Shown one piece after another: positions 25,301 through 38,386 of a DNA stretch of 64,000 bases (positions are counted from its first letter, which is position 1; each line of letters begins with the position of its first letter). The DNA comes from Mercurialis annua (taxonomy: Eukaryota > Streptophyta > Magnoliopsida > Malpighiales > Euphorbiaceae): NCBI RefSeq assembly GCF_937616625.2, contig NC_065572.1:39149653-39213652 (forward strand), in the 5' to 3' direction. The position numbers were made by a program, and so were the translations under genes. The notes below the pieces were generated by a model. The model did no database searches and had not been told where the DNA came from. It saw nothing but the letters and a program-made list of their open reading frames with translations.

Positions 25301-28300
25301 ACATTTCCTCTTTTTAACGATTGAAGCCAAACGTTTACGAACGCTAGGAAACAGAAACAAACATTTCACCTTTTTAGCGATTTGAGCCAAACGTTTACAA
25401 ACATCACAAAACCAATCGAAACGTTTAAAACTTTCATAACAAATCCAAACGTTTCCTTTTTTAGCGATTGAAGCCAAACGTTTACAAACGTTACAAAACA
25501 AATCCAAATGTTTCACCTTTTTAGCGATTTAAGCCGAACATTTTTAAACGTTACGAAACAAATCCAAATGTTTCCCCTTTTTAGCAATTTAAGCCAAACA
25601 TTTACAAACGTTACGAAATAAATCCAAATGTTTCACCTTTTCCGCGATTGAAGCCAAACGTTTACAAAGGTTACGAAAGAAAACAAAATGTTTCACCTTT
25701 TTAGCGATTTAAGCCAAACATTTACAAACGTTACAAAACAAATCCAAACGTTTCACCTTTTTAGCGATTTAAGCCAAACGATTAATAACTGTACAAATCA
25801 AATCCAAACTTTTCAAACGTTACGAAACAAATCAAAACGTTTCACCTTTTTAGCGAATTAAGCGAAACGTTTACAAACGTTACGAAATAAATCAAAACGT
25901 TTCCATTTTTAGCGATTTAAGCCAAACGTTTACAAACGTTACAAAAAAATCCAAATGTTTCACCTTTTTAACGATTGTAGCCAAACGTTTACAAACGTTA
26001 CGAAACAAAACCAAACGTTTCACCATTTTAGCGATTAAAGACAAACGTTTATAAACGTTACAAGATCAATTGAAATGTTTAAAACGTTCATAACAAATCC
26101 AAACGTTTTCCCTTTTTAGTGATTGAAGCCAAACGTTAACAAACGTTACAAAACAAATCTAAACGTTTCCCCATTTTAGCAATTTAAGCCAAACATTTAC
26201 AAACGTTACGAAACAAATCCAAACATTTCCCCTTTTTTGTAATTTAGGCCAAACGTTTACAAACATTACGAAAAAAATCCAAACGTTTCAAAATTTTAGC
26301 GATTGAAGGCAAACGTTTACAAATGTTACGAAACAAAACATAACGTTTCACCTTTTTAGAAATTTAAGCCAAACGTTTACAAACCATACGAAACAAATCC
26401 AAACGTTTCACCTTTTTAGCGATTTTAACCAGATGTTTACAAACATTACGAAACAAATCCAAACGTTTCACCTTTTTAGCCATTTAAGCCAAATATTTAA
26501 GACGTTACGAAACCAATCCAAACGTTTACAAACGTTATGAAACAAAACAAAACATTTCACCTTTTTAGCGATTTAAGCAAAACATTTAAAATGTTTAGAA
26601 ATAAATCCAGACGTTTCACCTTTTTAGCGATTTAAGCCAATCGTTTAAAACGTTATGAAACAAATCCAAACGTTTCACTTTTTTAGCGATATAAGCCAAA
26701 CGTTTACAAACGTTACGAAACAAATCAAAACGTTTCCTATTTTTATCAATTTTAGCCAAACGTTTACAAACGTTACGAAACAAATCCAAACGTTTCACCT
26801 TTTGAACGATTGAAGCCAAATGTTTACAAAGGTTACGAAACAAAACCAAATGTTTCCCCTTTTTATCGATTTAAGCCAAACGTTTACAAACGTTACAAGA
26901 CCAATCTAAACGTTTAAAACGTTCATGACAAATCCAAAACGTTTCCCCTTTTAGCGATTGAAGCCAAACATTTACAACGTTACAAAACAAATCCAAACGT
27001 TTCACTTGTTTAGCGATTTAAACCAAACGTCTTACAAACGTTACGAAACAAATCAGAACGTTTCCCGTTTTTAGCAATTTAAGCCAACTGTTTACAAACG
27101 TTACGAAACAAATCCAGACATTTCACCTTTTTAGCGATTGAAGCCAAACTTTTACAAACGTTACGAAACAAAACCAAACGTTTCACCTTTTTAGCGAATT
27201 AAGCCAAACGTTTACAAACGTTACGAAACAAATCCAAACGTTTCACCTTTTTAGCTATTTAAGCCAAACGTTTAAAATGTTACTAAATCAATCCAAACAT
27301 TTACAAACGTTACGAAACAAAAACAAATGTTTCACCTTTTTAGCGATTTAAGCCTAACGTTTAAAACGTTACAAAACAAATCCAAACGTTTCACCTTTTT
27401 AGCGATTTAAGCCAAATGTTTACACACGTTATGAAACAAATACAAACGTTTTACCTTTTCAGCAATTTAAGCAAAATATTTAAAACGTTACGAAGCCAAT
27501 CGAAACGTTTATAACGTTACGAAACAAATCCAAACGTTTAAAACGTTGGGAAACAAATCCAAATGTTTCACCTTTTTAAATATTTAAGCCAAATGTTTAA
27601 AATGTTACGAAACCAATCTAAATGTTTAAAATGTTACGAAATAAATCCAAACGTTTCACCTTTTTAGCGATTTAAGCAAAACGTTTACAAACGTTACAAA
27701 ACAAATCCAAACGTTTCACCTTTCTACTGATTTAAGCAAAACATTTACAGACGATATGAAACAAATCCAAACGTTTAAAACGTTACGAAACAAATGCAAA
27801 CGTTTCACCTTTTTAGCGATTTAGCCAAACGTTAATAAATGTTACAAAACAAATCCAAACGTTTCCCATTTTTAGCTATTTAAGCCAAATGTTTAAAAAC
27901 GTTACGAAACAAATCCCAATGTTTCCCCTTTTTAACGATTGAAGCCGAACGTTTACGAACGCTACGAAACAGAACCAAACGTTTCACCTTTTTAGCGATT
28001 TATGCCAAACGTTTACAAATTTCACAAAACCAATCGAAACGTTTAAAACGTTCATAACAAATCCAAACGTTTCCTTTTTTAGCGATTGAAGCCAAACGTT
28101 TACAAACGTTACAAAACAAATCCAAACGTTTCACCTTTTTAGCGATTTAAGCAGAACATTATAAAACGTTATGAAACAAATCCAAATGTTTCTCCTTTTT
28201 AGAAATTTAAGCCAAACGTTTACAAACGTTACAAAATAAATCCAAATGTTTCACCTTTTCAGCGATTGAAACCAAACGTTTACAAAGGTTACGAAAGAAA

Positions 28301-29559
28301 ACCAAATGTTTCACCTTTTTAGCGATTTAAGCCAAACATTTACAAACGTTAGGAAACAAATCCAAACGTTTCACCTTTTTAGCTATTTAAGCCAAACGGT
28401 TGAAACGTTACGAAACTAAACCAGAAGTTAACAAACGTTATGAAACAAAACCAAACGTTTCACCTTTTTAGCGATTTAAACAAAACGTATAAAACGTTAC
28501 GAAACAAATCCAAACATTTCACCTTTTTAGCTATTTAAGCCAAAACTTTACAAATGTTACGAACGAAATCCAAACGTTTTACCTTTTTAGCGATTTAAGC
28601 CAAACATTTAAAACGTTACGAAACCAATCCAAACATTTATAACGTTAAGAAGCAAATCCAAACGGTTAAAACGTTAGAAAACAAATCCAAACGTTTAACC
28701 TTTTTAGCTATTTAAGCCAAACATTTATAAACGTTAGGAAACAAATCCAAACGTTTCACATTTTTAGCGATTTAAGCCAAAAGTTTACAAACGTTACGAA
28801 AGAAATCCAAACGTTTTACCTTTTTAGCGATTTATGCCAAACATTTAAAACGTTACGAAACCAATCCAAATGATTATAATGTTAAGAAACAAATCCAAAC
28901 GGTTAAAATGGTAGAAAACAAATCCAAATGTTTCACCTTTTTAATGATTTAAGCCAAATAATTACAAATGTTACGAAACAAATCCAAACGTTTCACCTTT
29001 TTAGCAATTTAAGACAAACATTTAAAACGATACGAAACCAATCCAAATGTTTATAACGTTATAAAAGAAATCCAAACGTTTAAAACGTTAGGAAATAAAT
29101 CCAAATGTTTCACCTTTTTAGCGATGGAAGCTAAACGTTTACAAACGTTACAAAAGAAATCCAAGAGTTTCACCTTTTTAGCTATTTAAGCCAAACGTTT
29201 ACAAACGTTACGAATCAAATCCAAACGTTTAAAACGTTACAAAACAAATCGAAACTTTTCACCTTTTTAGAGATTTAAGCCAAACGTTTACAGACGTTAC
29301 GAAACAAATCCAAACGTTTCACAATTTTAGCGATTTTAGCCAAACGTTTACAAACGTTACGAAACAAATCCAAACGTTTCATCTTTTTCACGATTGAAAC
29401 CAAATGTTTACAAAGGTCACGAAACAAAACCAAGCGTTTCACGCTTTTAGCGATTTAAGCCAAACGTTACAAGACCAATCCAAACGTTTAAAACGTTCAT
29501 AACAAATCCAAAACGTTTCCCCTTTTTAGCGATTGAAGCCAAATGTTTACAAACGTAAC
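22400..29559 (+). repeat. Higher-order repeat of about 2.6-2.7 kb in the satellite
   Basis: Variant monomers recur at long spacing: TTTACGAACGCT near 22647, 25339 and 27957 (2692 and 2618 apart), CGTTGGGAAAC at 22233, 24925 and 27544 (2692 and 2619), and TTCATAACAAATC at 23411 and 26088 (2677). One internal deletion of about 147 bp near 24440 changes the local spacing. This is a true higher-order unit of some 45 monomers, with copies more alike than neighbouring monomers. Confidence 0.75.
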
Positions 29560-29907
29560 TGTAACATCCCGTGTTTTTTTAGGCTTTTTCATCGAGCTTC
29601 CGGTTATTATTTGAGTCGTTTATTGATTCGGACGTGGTTCGATTCGTATTCGATTTGTATTATTAATTAGGCCCATGTGTTGATATAGTTGGTCATTTAA
29701 TTTTTTTTATTTTATTAAACTTTTGAAATATGCAAAGGCCATGCATAATTCATGCAAAAACTAGGCCATAAATCTTTAGCACATTTCTTAATTATAGTTA
29801 ATTCATTATTATTTTTTGGGCCAAGTATATAACTCCATGCATTAAGCCCATGCACTATTCTTTTATTTAAAGGAGTGTGCTGTGTTGATTTCCCTTTCTT
29901 CCCTATA
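24315..29907 (+). repeat. 5593-bp segmental tandem duplication, copy A
   Basis: Matches 29908-35500 base for base wherever I compared them, with a constant offset of 5593 from first to last base. It consists of about 5.25 kb of satellite followed by the first 348 bases of the chromovirus LTR (29560-29907). Identity ends sharply on both sides: base 24314 differs from 29907, and 29908 differs from 35501. Since the block includes retrotransposon sequence, the duplication happened after the chromovirus inserted. Confidence 0.92.
29560..29907 (+). mobile_element. Truncated LTR fragment created by the duplication
   Basis: This is the first 348 bases of the chromovirus 5' LTR (starts TGTAACATCCCGTG), with the same satellite flank and the same GTAAC left target duplication as the intact element at 35153. 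It ends at CCCTATA, inside the TATA box, and jumps straight into satellite. It carries the 5'-LTR base at GTGGTTCGATTCG rather than the 3'-LTR variant, so it is a duplicate of the 5' LTR and not a separate insertion or solo LTR. Confidence 0.93.
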
Positions 29908-32900
29908 CAAACATTTCACCTTTTGAACGATTGAAGTCAAATGTTTACAAAGGTTACGAAACAAAACCAAACGTTTCCCATTTTTAGCGATTTAAGCCAA
30001 ACGTTTACAAACGTTACAAGACCAATCCAAAACGTTGCACTTGTTTAGCGATTTAAACCAAACGTTTTACAAACGTTACGAAACAATCAGAACGTTTCCC
30101 GTTTTTAGCGATTGAAGTCAAACTTGTACAAACGTTACGAAACAAAACCAAACGTTTCACCTTTTTAGCGAATTAAGCCAAACGTTTACAAACGTTACAA
30201 AACAAATCCAAACGTTTCACCTTTTTAGCTATTTAAGCCAAACGGTTAAAATGTTACTAAACCAATCCAAACATTTACAAACATTACGAAACAAAAACAA
30301 ACGTTTCACCTTTTTAGCGATTTAAGCCTAACGTTTAAAACGTTATAAAACAAATCCAAACGTTTCACCTTTTTAGCGATTTAAGCCAAATGTATACACA
30401 CGTTATGGAACAAATCCAAACGTTTTACTTTTTCTGCAATTTAAGCCAAATATTTAAAACGTTACGAAGCCAATCGAAACGTTTATAACGTTACGAAACA
30501 AATCCAAACTTTTAAAACGTTGGGAAACAAATCCAAATGTTTCACCTTTTTAAATATTTAAGCCAAATGTTTAAAATGTTACGAAACCAATCTAAATGTT
30601 TAAAACGTTACGAAACAAATCCAAACGTTTCACCTTTTTAGCGATTTATGCAAAACGTTTACAAACGTTACAAAACAAATCCAAACGTTTCACCTTTCTA
30701 GCGATTTAAGCCAAACATTTACAGACGATATGAAACAAATACAAACGTTTAAAACGTTACGAAACAAATGCAAACGTTTCACCTTTTTAACGATTTAAGC
30801 CAAACGTTTATAAACGTTACAAAAAAAATCCAAACGTTTCCCATTTATAGCTATTTAAGCCAAATGTTTACAAACGTTACGAAACAAATCCCAACATTTC
30901 CTCTTTTTAACGATTGAAGCCAAACGTTTACGAACGCTAGGAAACAGAAACAAACATTTCACCTTTTTAGCGATTTGAGCCAAACGTTTACAAACATCAC
31001 AAAACCAATCGAAACGTTTAAAACTTTCATAACAAATCCAAACGTTTCCTTTTTTAGCGATTGAAGCCAAACGTTTACAAACGTTACAAAACAAATCCAA
31101 ATGTTTCACCTTTTTAGCGATTTAAGCCGAACATTTTTAAACGTTACGAAACAAATCCAAATGTTTCCCCTTTTTAGCAATTTAAGCCAAACATTTACAA
31201 ACGTTACGAAATAAATCCAAATGTTTCACCTTTTCCGCGATTGAAGCCAAACGTTTACAAAGGTTACGAAAGAAAACAAAATGTTTCACCTTTTTAGCGA
31301 TTTAAGCCAAACATTTACAAACGTTACAAAACAAATCCAAACGTTTCACCTTTTTAGCGATTTAAGCCAAACGATTAATAACTGTACAAATCAAATCCAA
31401 ACTTTTCAAACGTTACGAAACAAATCAAAACGTTTCACCTTTTTAGCGAATTAAGCGAAACGTTTACAAACGTTACGAAATAAATCAAAACGTTTCCATT
31501 TTTAGCGATTTAAGCCAAACGTTTACAAACGTTACAAAAAAATCCAAATGTTTCACCTTTTTAACGATTGTAGCCAAACGTTTACAAACGTTACGAAACA
31601 AAACCAAACGTTTCACCATTTTAGCGATTAAAGACAAACGTTTATAAACGTTACAAGATCAATTGAAATGTTTAAAACGTTCATAACAAATCCAAACGTT
31701 TTCCCTTTTTAGTGATTGAAGCCAAACGTTAACAAACGTTACAAAACAAATCTAAACGTTTCCCCATTTTAGCAATTTAAGCCAAACATTTACAAACGTT
31801 ACGAAACAAATCCAAACATTTCCCCTTTTTTGTAATTTAGGCCAAACGTTTACAAACATTACGAAAAAAATCCAAACGTTTCAAAATTTTAGCGATTGAA
31901 GGCAAACGTTTACAAATGTTACGAAACAAAACATAACGTTTCACCTTTTTAGAAATTTAAGCCAAACGTTTACAAACCATACGAAACAAATCCAAACGTT
32001 TCACCTTTTTAGCGATTTTAACCAGATGTTTACAAACATTACGAAACAAATCCAAACGTTTCACCTTTTTAGCCATTTAAGCCAAATATTTAAGACGTTA
32101 CGAAACCAATCCAAACGTTTACAAACGTTATGAAACAAAACAAAACATTTCACCTTTTTAGCGATTTAAGCAAAACATTTAAAATGTTTAGAAATAAATC
32201 CAGACGTTTCACCTTTTTAGCGATTTAAGCCAATCGTTTAAAACGTTATGAAACAAATCCAAACGTTTCACTTTTTTAGCGATATAAGCCAAACGTTTAC
32301 AAACGTTACGAAACAAATCAAAACGTTTCCTATTTTTATCAATTTTAGCCAAACGTTTACAAACGTTACGAAACAAATCCAAACGTTTCACCTTTTGAAC
32401 GATTGAAGCCAAATGTTTACAAAGGTTACGAAACAAAACCAAATGTTTCCCCTTTTTATCGATTTAAGCCAAACGTTTACAAACGTTACAAGACCAATCT
32501 AAACGTTTAAAACGTTCATGACAAATCCAAAACGTTTCCCCTTTTAGCGATTGAAGCCAAACATTTACAACGTTACAAAACAAATCCAAACGTTTCACTT
32601 GTTTAGCGATTTAAACCAAACGTCTTACAAACGTTACGAAACAAATCAGAACGTTTCCCGTTTTTAGCAATTTAAGCCAACTGTTTACAAACGTTACGAA
32701 ACAAATCCAGACATTTCACCTTTTTAGCGATTGAAGCCAAACTTTTACAAACGTTACGAAACAAAACCAAACGTTTCACCTTTTTAGCGAATTAAGCCAA
32801 ACGTTTACAAACGTTACGAAACAAATCCAAACGTTTCACCTTTTTAGCTATTTAAGCCAAACGTTTAAAATGTTACTAAATCAATCCAAACATTTACAAA

Positions 32901-35152
32901 CGTTACGAAACAAAAACAAATGTTTCACCTTTTTAGCGATTTAAGCCTAACGTTTAAAACGTTACAAAACAAATCCAAACGTTTCACCTTTTTAGCGATT
33001 TAAGCCAAATGTTTACACACGTTATGAAACAAATACAAACGTTTTACCTTTTCAGCAATTTAAGCAAAATATTTAAAACGTTACGAAGCCAATCGAAACG
33101 TTTATAACGTTACGAAACAAATCCAAACGTTTAAAACGTTGGGAAACAAATCCAAATGTTTCACCTTTTTAAATATTTAAGCCAAATGTTTAAAATGTTA
33201 CGAAACCAATCTAAATGTTTAAAATGTTACGAAATAAATCCAAACGTTTCACCTTTTTAGCGATTTAAGCAAAACGTTTACAAACGTTACAAAACAAATC
33301 CAAACGTTTCACCTTTCTACTGATTTAAGCAAAACATTTACAGACGATATGAAACAAATCCAAACGTTTAAAACGTTACGAAACAAATGCAAACGTTTCA
33401 CCTTTTTAGCGATTTAGCCAAACGTTAATAAATGTTACAAAACAAATCCAAACGTTTCCCATTTTTAGCTATTTAAGCCAAATGTTTAAAAACGTTACGA
33501 AACAAATCCCAATGTTTCCCCTTTTTAACGATTGAAGCCGAACGTTTACGAACGCTACGAAACAGAACCAAACGTTTCACCTTTTTAGCGATTTATGCCA
33601 AACGTTTACAAATTTCACAAAACCAATCGAAACGTTTAAAACGTTCATAACAAATCCAAACGTTTCCTTTTTTAGCGATTGAAGCCAAACGTTTACAAAC
33701 GTTACAAAACAAATCCAAACGTTTCACCTTTTTAGCGATTTAAGCAGAACATTATAAAACGTTATGAAACAAATCCAAATGTTTCTCCTTTTTAGAAATT
33801 TAAGCCAAACGTTTACAAACGTTACAAAATAAATCCAAATGTTTCACCTTTTCAGCGATTGAAACCAAACGTTTACAAAGGTTACGAAAGAAAACCAAAT
33901 GTTTCACCTTTTTAGCGATTTAAGCCAAACATTTACAAACGTTAGGAAACAAATCCAAACGTTTCACCTTTTTAGCTATTTAAGCCAAACGGTTGAAACG
34001 TTACGAAACTAAACCAGAAGTTAACAAACGTTATGAAACAAAACCAAACGTTTCACCTTTTTAGCGATTTAAACAAAACGTATAAAACGTTACGAAACAA
34101 ATCCAAACATTTCACCTTTTTAGCTATTTAAGCCAAAACTTTACAAATGTTACGAACGAAATCCAAACGTTTTACCTTTTTAGCGATTTAAGCCAAACAT
34201 TTAAAACGTTACGAAACCAATCCAAACATTTATAACGTTAAGAAGCAAATCCAAACGGTTAAAACGTTAGAAAACAAATCCAAACGTTTAACCTTTTTAG
34301 CTATTTAAGCCAAACATTTATAAACGTTAGGAAACAAATCCAAACGTTTCACATTTTTAGCGATTTAAGCCAAAAGTTTACAAACGTTACGAAAGAAATC
34401 CAAACGTTTTACCTTTTTAGCGATTTATGCCAAACATTTAAAACGTTACGAAACCAATCCAAATGATTATAATGTTAAGAAACAAATCCAAACGGTTAAA
34501 ATGGTAGAAAACAAATCCAAATGTTTCACCTTTTTAATGATTTAAGCCAAATAATTACAAATGTTACGAAACAAATCCAAACGTTTCACCTTTTTAGCAA
34601 TTTAAGACAAACATTTAAAACGATACGAAACCAATCCAAATGTTTATAACGTTATAAAAGAAATCCAAACGTTTAAAACGTTAGGAAATAAATCCAAATG
34701 TTTCACCTTTTTAGCGATGGAAGCTAAACGTTTACAAACGTTACAAAAGAAATCCAAGAGTTTCACCTTTTTAGCTATTTAAGCCAAACGTTTACAAACG
34801 TTACGAATCAAATCCAAACGTTTAAAACGTTACAAAACAAATCGAAACTTTTCACCTTTTTAGAGATTTAAGCCAAACGTTTACAGACGTTACGAAACAA
34901 ATCCAAACGTTTCACAATTTTAGCGATTTTAGCCAAACGTTTACAAACGTTACGAAACAAATCCAAACGTTTCATCTTTTTCACGATTGAAACCAAATGT
35001 TTACAAAGGTCACGAAACAAAACCAAGCGTTTCACGCTTTTAGCGATTTAAGCCAAACGTTACAAGACCAATCCAAACGTTTAAAACGTTCATAACAAAT
35101 CCAAAACGTTTCCCCTTTTTAGCGATTGAAGCCAAATGTTTACAAACGTAAC
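29908..35152 (+). repeat. 60-bp satellite array within duplication copy B
   Basis: Plus-orientation satellite, continuing the higher-order pattern (TTTACGAACGCT near 30932 and 33550). It ends with GTAAC at 35148-35152, the left target duplication of the chromovirus. No gene. Confidence 0.93.
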
Positions 35153-35500
35153 TGTAACATCCCGTGTTTTTTTAGGCTTTTTCATCGAGCTTCCGGTTAT
35201 TATTTGAGTCGTTTATTGATTCGGACGTGGTTCGATTCGTATTCGATTTGTATTATTAATTAGGCCCATGTGTTGATATAGTTGGTCATTTAATTTTTTT
35301 TATTTTATTAAACTTTTGAAATATGCAAAGGCCATGCATAATTCATGCAAAAACTAGGCCATAAATCTTTAGCACATTTCTTAATTATAGTTAATTCATT
35401 ATTATTTTTTGGGCCAAGTATATAACTCCATGCATTAAGCCCATGCACTATTCTTTTATTTAAAGGAGTGTGCTGTGTTGATTTCCCTTTCTTCCCTATA
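29908..35500 (+). repeat. 5593-bp segmental tandem duplication, copy B
   Basis: Second copy of 24315-29907. It contains satellite 29908-35152 and the first 348 bases of the intact chromovirus 5' LTR. The open frames at 30855-31109 and 32209-32442 are exact repeats of those at 25262 and 26616, which shows the identity at protein level too. Confidence 0.92.
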
Positions 35501-35502
35501 TA
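35495..35502 (+). promoter_or_regulatory. TATA box of the chromovirus 5' LTR, with telo-box downstream
   Basis: CTATATAA followed by a pyrimidine-rich stretch and AAACCCTAA (35558-35566), a telo-box motif common near plant transcription starts. The same arrangement is at 43768-43775 in the 3' LTR. The breakpoint of the 5593-bp duplication (35500/35501) lies inside this box. Confidence 0.7.
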
Positions 35503-37245
35503 ACCAGTTACACGGCTTCCCTTTTCTTTTTCTTTTTTTTCTTTCATTCGTTCATTAAAACCCTAATTATTAGACAACCCATAGCCGACCCTCATTGTCA
35601 AGAACGCTCAGAGACACAATAACATCCGTTCCTTTAATTCATTCTCAAATCCGGTAAGGTTTCACGTCTCATTATTCTTAAGCTATTCGATATCGTCACG
35701 TTCCGTTTCTCATCGATATCTTGTTTGTTTTAGCAACGAATCAAGTTCCGTTTGTTTGCCGCCGTAGCTAACTCAATCCTCGTCAATTCTACACTTTTGA
35801 AATCGTTAAACGGTACGTAAATCTTTCCATTTTAGGCGCCGTACGATTCACCATTTTTCGAGATTCTTGACTGCGTGTTTTCATGTCGTTACTGTCCATT
35901 GTTTTGTTCTTTGATAATGAGATTGGGTTGTCTCTGAAGTCTTCTATTGATTATTGTTATGGTTAATGTTTCATGAGTATTCAATATTTGAGTTATGTTA
36001 ATTAGAAATTTGTTGATTTAGGATTTCATTGTTTGATTTCTTATTCTTGCCGATGGTTTGATTTCATTGTTAGTTATGGTTGGCTACCCTAATTGTTAAT
36101 GGCAGTGGGTTTGTCATGAATTAATTATAAATTTAAAACTAAAGATGAGATTGACTTGTTATTCTTGGTTGATAAATGGCGGGCACACATCTGAGTATGA
36201 AATTATGGGTTTTGTTGAATGATTAATAGTGGTGGTGTAAGGACTTGAATGGTCCTTAGGTTTTTTTTGTTTAAACCTATTGATTCTTTAGGTTAAATTT
36301 TATCTATTGATTAATTGTTTTTGATTTCTAATTTGGGGATTTCATTTTAAATTGAAAGCTTGTCAATTTGGTAATATTAATTTTAATATCTAATATTTGA
36401 GTTACTTAAATTAATAATGATATTAATATTATTTAATTACTGTTTTGAAATTTTGGCTTAATGTGCCAAAATAGTTAAATTACAATTTAGCCCTTAAACG
36501 TTTTCTAAATTTATTTAATTAAGTTTTTGGGTTGTAACTTGGGTTACTTGAAATTGAAGTTATTGAGTTCCGCTTTTAAAATGGATTATTATTTTGTTAA
36601 ATTGTTTTATAAATATAAACTCGGGTTTATATTTGATAAACGTTTTGAGTCGGATTAGACTTGGGTCATCCGACAAGTGAGGTTAGCTTGGTAGTTTGTG
36701 ATAACTCGGCTAACCCACTATTTAGAAATTATTTATTATTAAAGTTATTAAATAATATTTATTAATTGGATTTTAAGCAGGAACTCAGTAGACTTATATT
36801 AGTTGGGCTTTATTTACCTAATGGGTATTATTTGTGTGTGCTTTGGATTGCTTATTCCGACATGTTATTTGTGCTAGTCTTATGTGGTGTCTAGTACTCT
36901 CTAGAGTTAGGGTCTGTTTTTAATAATTATTTTATTTGTCTAGACCCGTCTACTGTTCATGCTTCAGAGGCGAACCAGGATTAGTTGCTTGTCGGGTTTT
37001 CACGTGGATTAGCAAGCTGTGAGTTTGTACTTACTATTTACCGCTTTATTAAGTAAATTGTTATTTTAATATTAAATATATATACTGTACGTATATTTCG
37101 AACTGTTTTTATATTATGGCTTCTAGTTGGAACATGCTACCTAATGGGCATCATTAGGACTGCGTGCGCACCGGTAATGATCTGGGAAATGTAATTATGG
37201 TAATATGGTAACTCGGTGTGAGCATAGCTCTCGGGACCAAGTAGA

Positions 37246-37376
37246 GTAACTCGGTGTAGCTCAGCTCTCGGGACTCTGGTATAAGTGTGGTCAGTGGTAA
37301 CTCGGTGTAGCTCAGCTCTCGGGACTCTGGTATAAGTGTGGTCAGTGGTAACTCGGTGTAGCTCAGCTCTCGGGAC
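37246..37376 (+). repeat. 51-bp tandem repeat in the 5' LTR
   Basis: Units start at 37246, 37297 and 37348 with GTAACTCGGTGTAGCTCAG; the last is partial and a diverged copy lies upstream at about 37208. The 3' LTR has one copy fewer (units at about 45517 and 45568). The 51-bp length difference between the LTRs is fully explained by this. Confidence 0.92.
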
Positions 37377-37972
37377 CAGACCTGTTGGATTATGTTATTA
37401 TTTAGAATTGTGGATTAGGGTTCCAACTATTATTCGTAATATCGTATTTAAACGTTTTAAACAGTTTTAAAGGTTTTCCACTTAATAAATGTAGATAGTG
37501 GTATGAACTCATCTCTGTATATCTGACCCCGTTGTTTTTCCCAATTTTCCCCAGGGTTATGATCTTAGAGAGTCTGGTGATCTCCGCATTTACTTTTCCT
37601 CGGAGGTTCCATTTATTTTAGTAGAACTGTGAAACTGTTTTATTCTTAGACCGCAGTAGTAACTAGACGTCTTTATTATTATTATATTTTTGTCGGATTG
37701 GTTCGAGTGGTTTTATTGCTTTGGCATGTTATATCATTTAATTTGGGTTATGATAAATCTATTTCAGACTCGGAATTGGATAAGCATGTTATATTAACTG
37801 TTGATTATTGTAACTGCTAGATTTAGGCTGAAGTCTCGGTTGCCCCCGAGCATTGGTTTTCTACAGGTTATTGTGTTTATTTGTTAATTGAAAGGCTAGT
37901 TACGGGTTTTGGTACTACATTACCCATACCCTAGCGCCGGTCGCGATTCATGAAAATGGGTTGTGACAAACT

Positions 37973-37984
37973 TGGTATCAGAGC
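37973..37984 (+). promoter_or_regulatory. Primer-binding site of the chromovirus
   Basis: TGGTATCAGAGC, four bases after the LTR end; complementary to the 3' end of initiator tRNA-Met. Confidence 0.93.
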
Positions 37985-38386
37985 TTTGGTTTCAAACCAA
38001 GGCCATTGCTTGCTATGTGTTTACTCTGTTAAGTATGGTTGTGTCTTACGAACTACTGCGGATATAGGATTCTGTCATGTCTTTAAAACCGTCATCTTTT
38101 GATTTTAAAAAAAAAACATTCTGCCTACACCAATAGGATTGCGTCGAGTCAGTCATTGTATGTTAATTTGATGTTGTTAAATGTTAATTTTATTTCACTT
38201 GGGTGAATATTTTATTGCTGTTGATTTCTTGGGAAATCCTGTATGTTGTTTGTTTTGTTCATACTTGGGTATGAAATATCTGTTATTTAAATTGTTGTTG
38301 TTCAATCTTAGGATATAGACAACGTTGTTCGTACTCGTGCTCGTGCTGCGGCAGAGCAAGAAGTTGTGGCTGATGATGCGATTTCC

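Larger units (their letters stand above)
18936..29559 (+). repeat. Main 60-bp satellite array, plus orientation
   Basis: About 10.6 kb of nearly uninterrupted satellite in one orientation. Full units contain AAACGTTTCACC, TTAGCGATTTAAGCC and GTTACGAAACAAATCC; short units lack the middle part and read AAACGTTTAAAACGTTACG. The first five bases (ACAAA) are the right target duplication of the copia element. The array is ordered in higher-order repeats. Open frames of 60-120 codons on both strands (for example 20436-20789, 25262-25516, 26616-26849) come from the 20-codon period and show only the repeat's translation. Confidence 0.93.
35153..37968 (+). mobile_element. 5' LTR of the chromovirus
   Basis: 2816 bp from TGTAACATCCCGTG to TTGTGACA. 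It is 51 bp longer than the 3' LTR because of one extra copy of a 51-bp repeat. U3 is short: a TATA box sits about 345 bp in, so most of the LTR is R-U5. The U5 end has a hairpin CTCGG/CCGAG (about 37833-37852) and the conserved block with CCATACCCTAGC. Confidence 0.95.

Noticed and set aside
29560..29907. Independent solo-LTR or second chromovirus insertion
   Set aside because: It shares the exact left flank and GTAAC with the intact element and ends where the 5593-bp duplication ends, so it is a duplicate.
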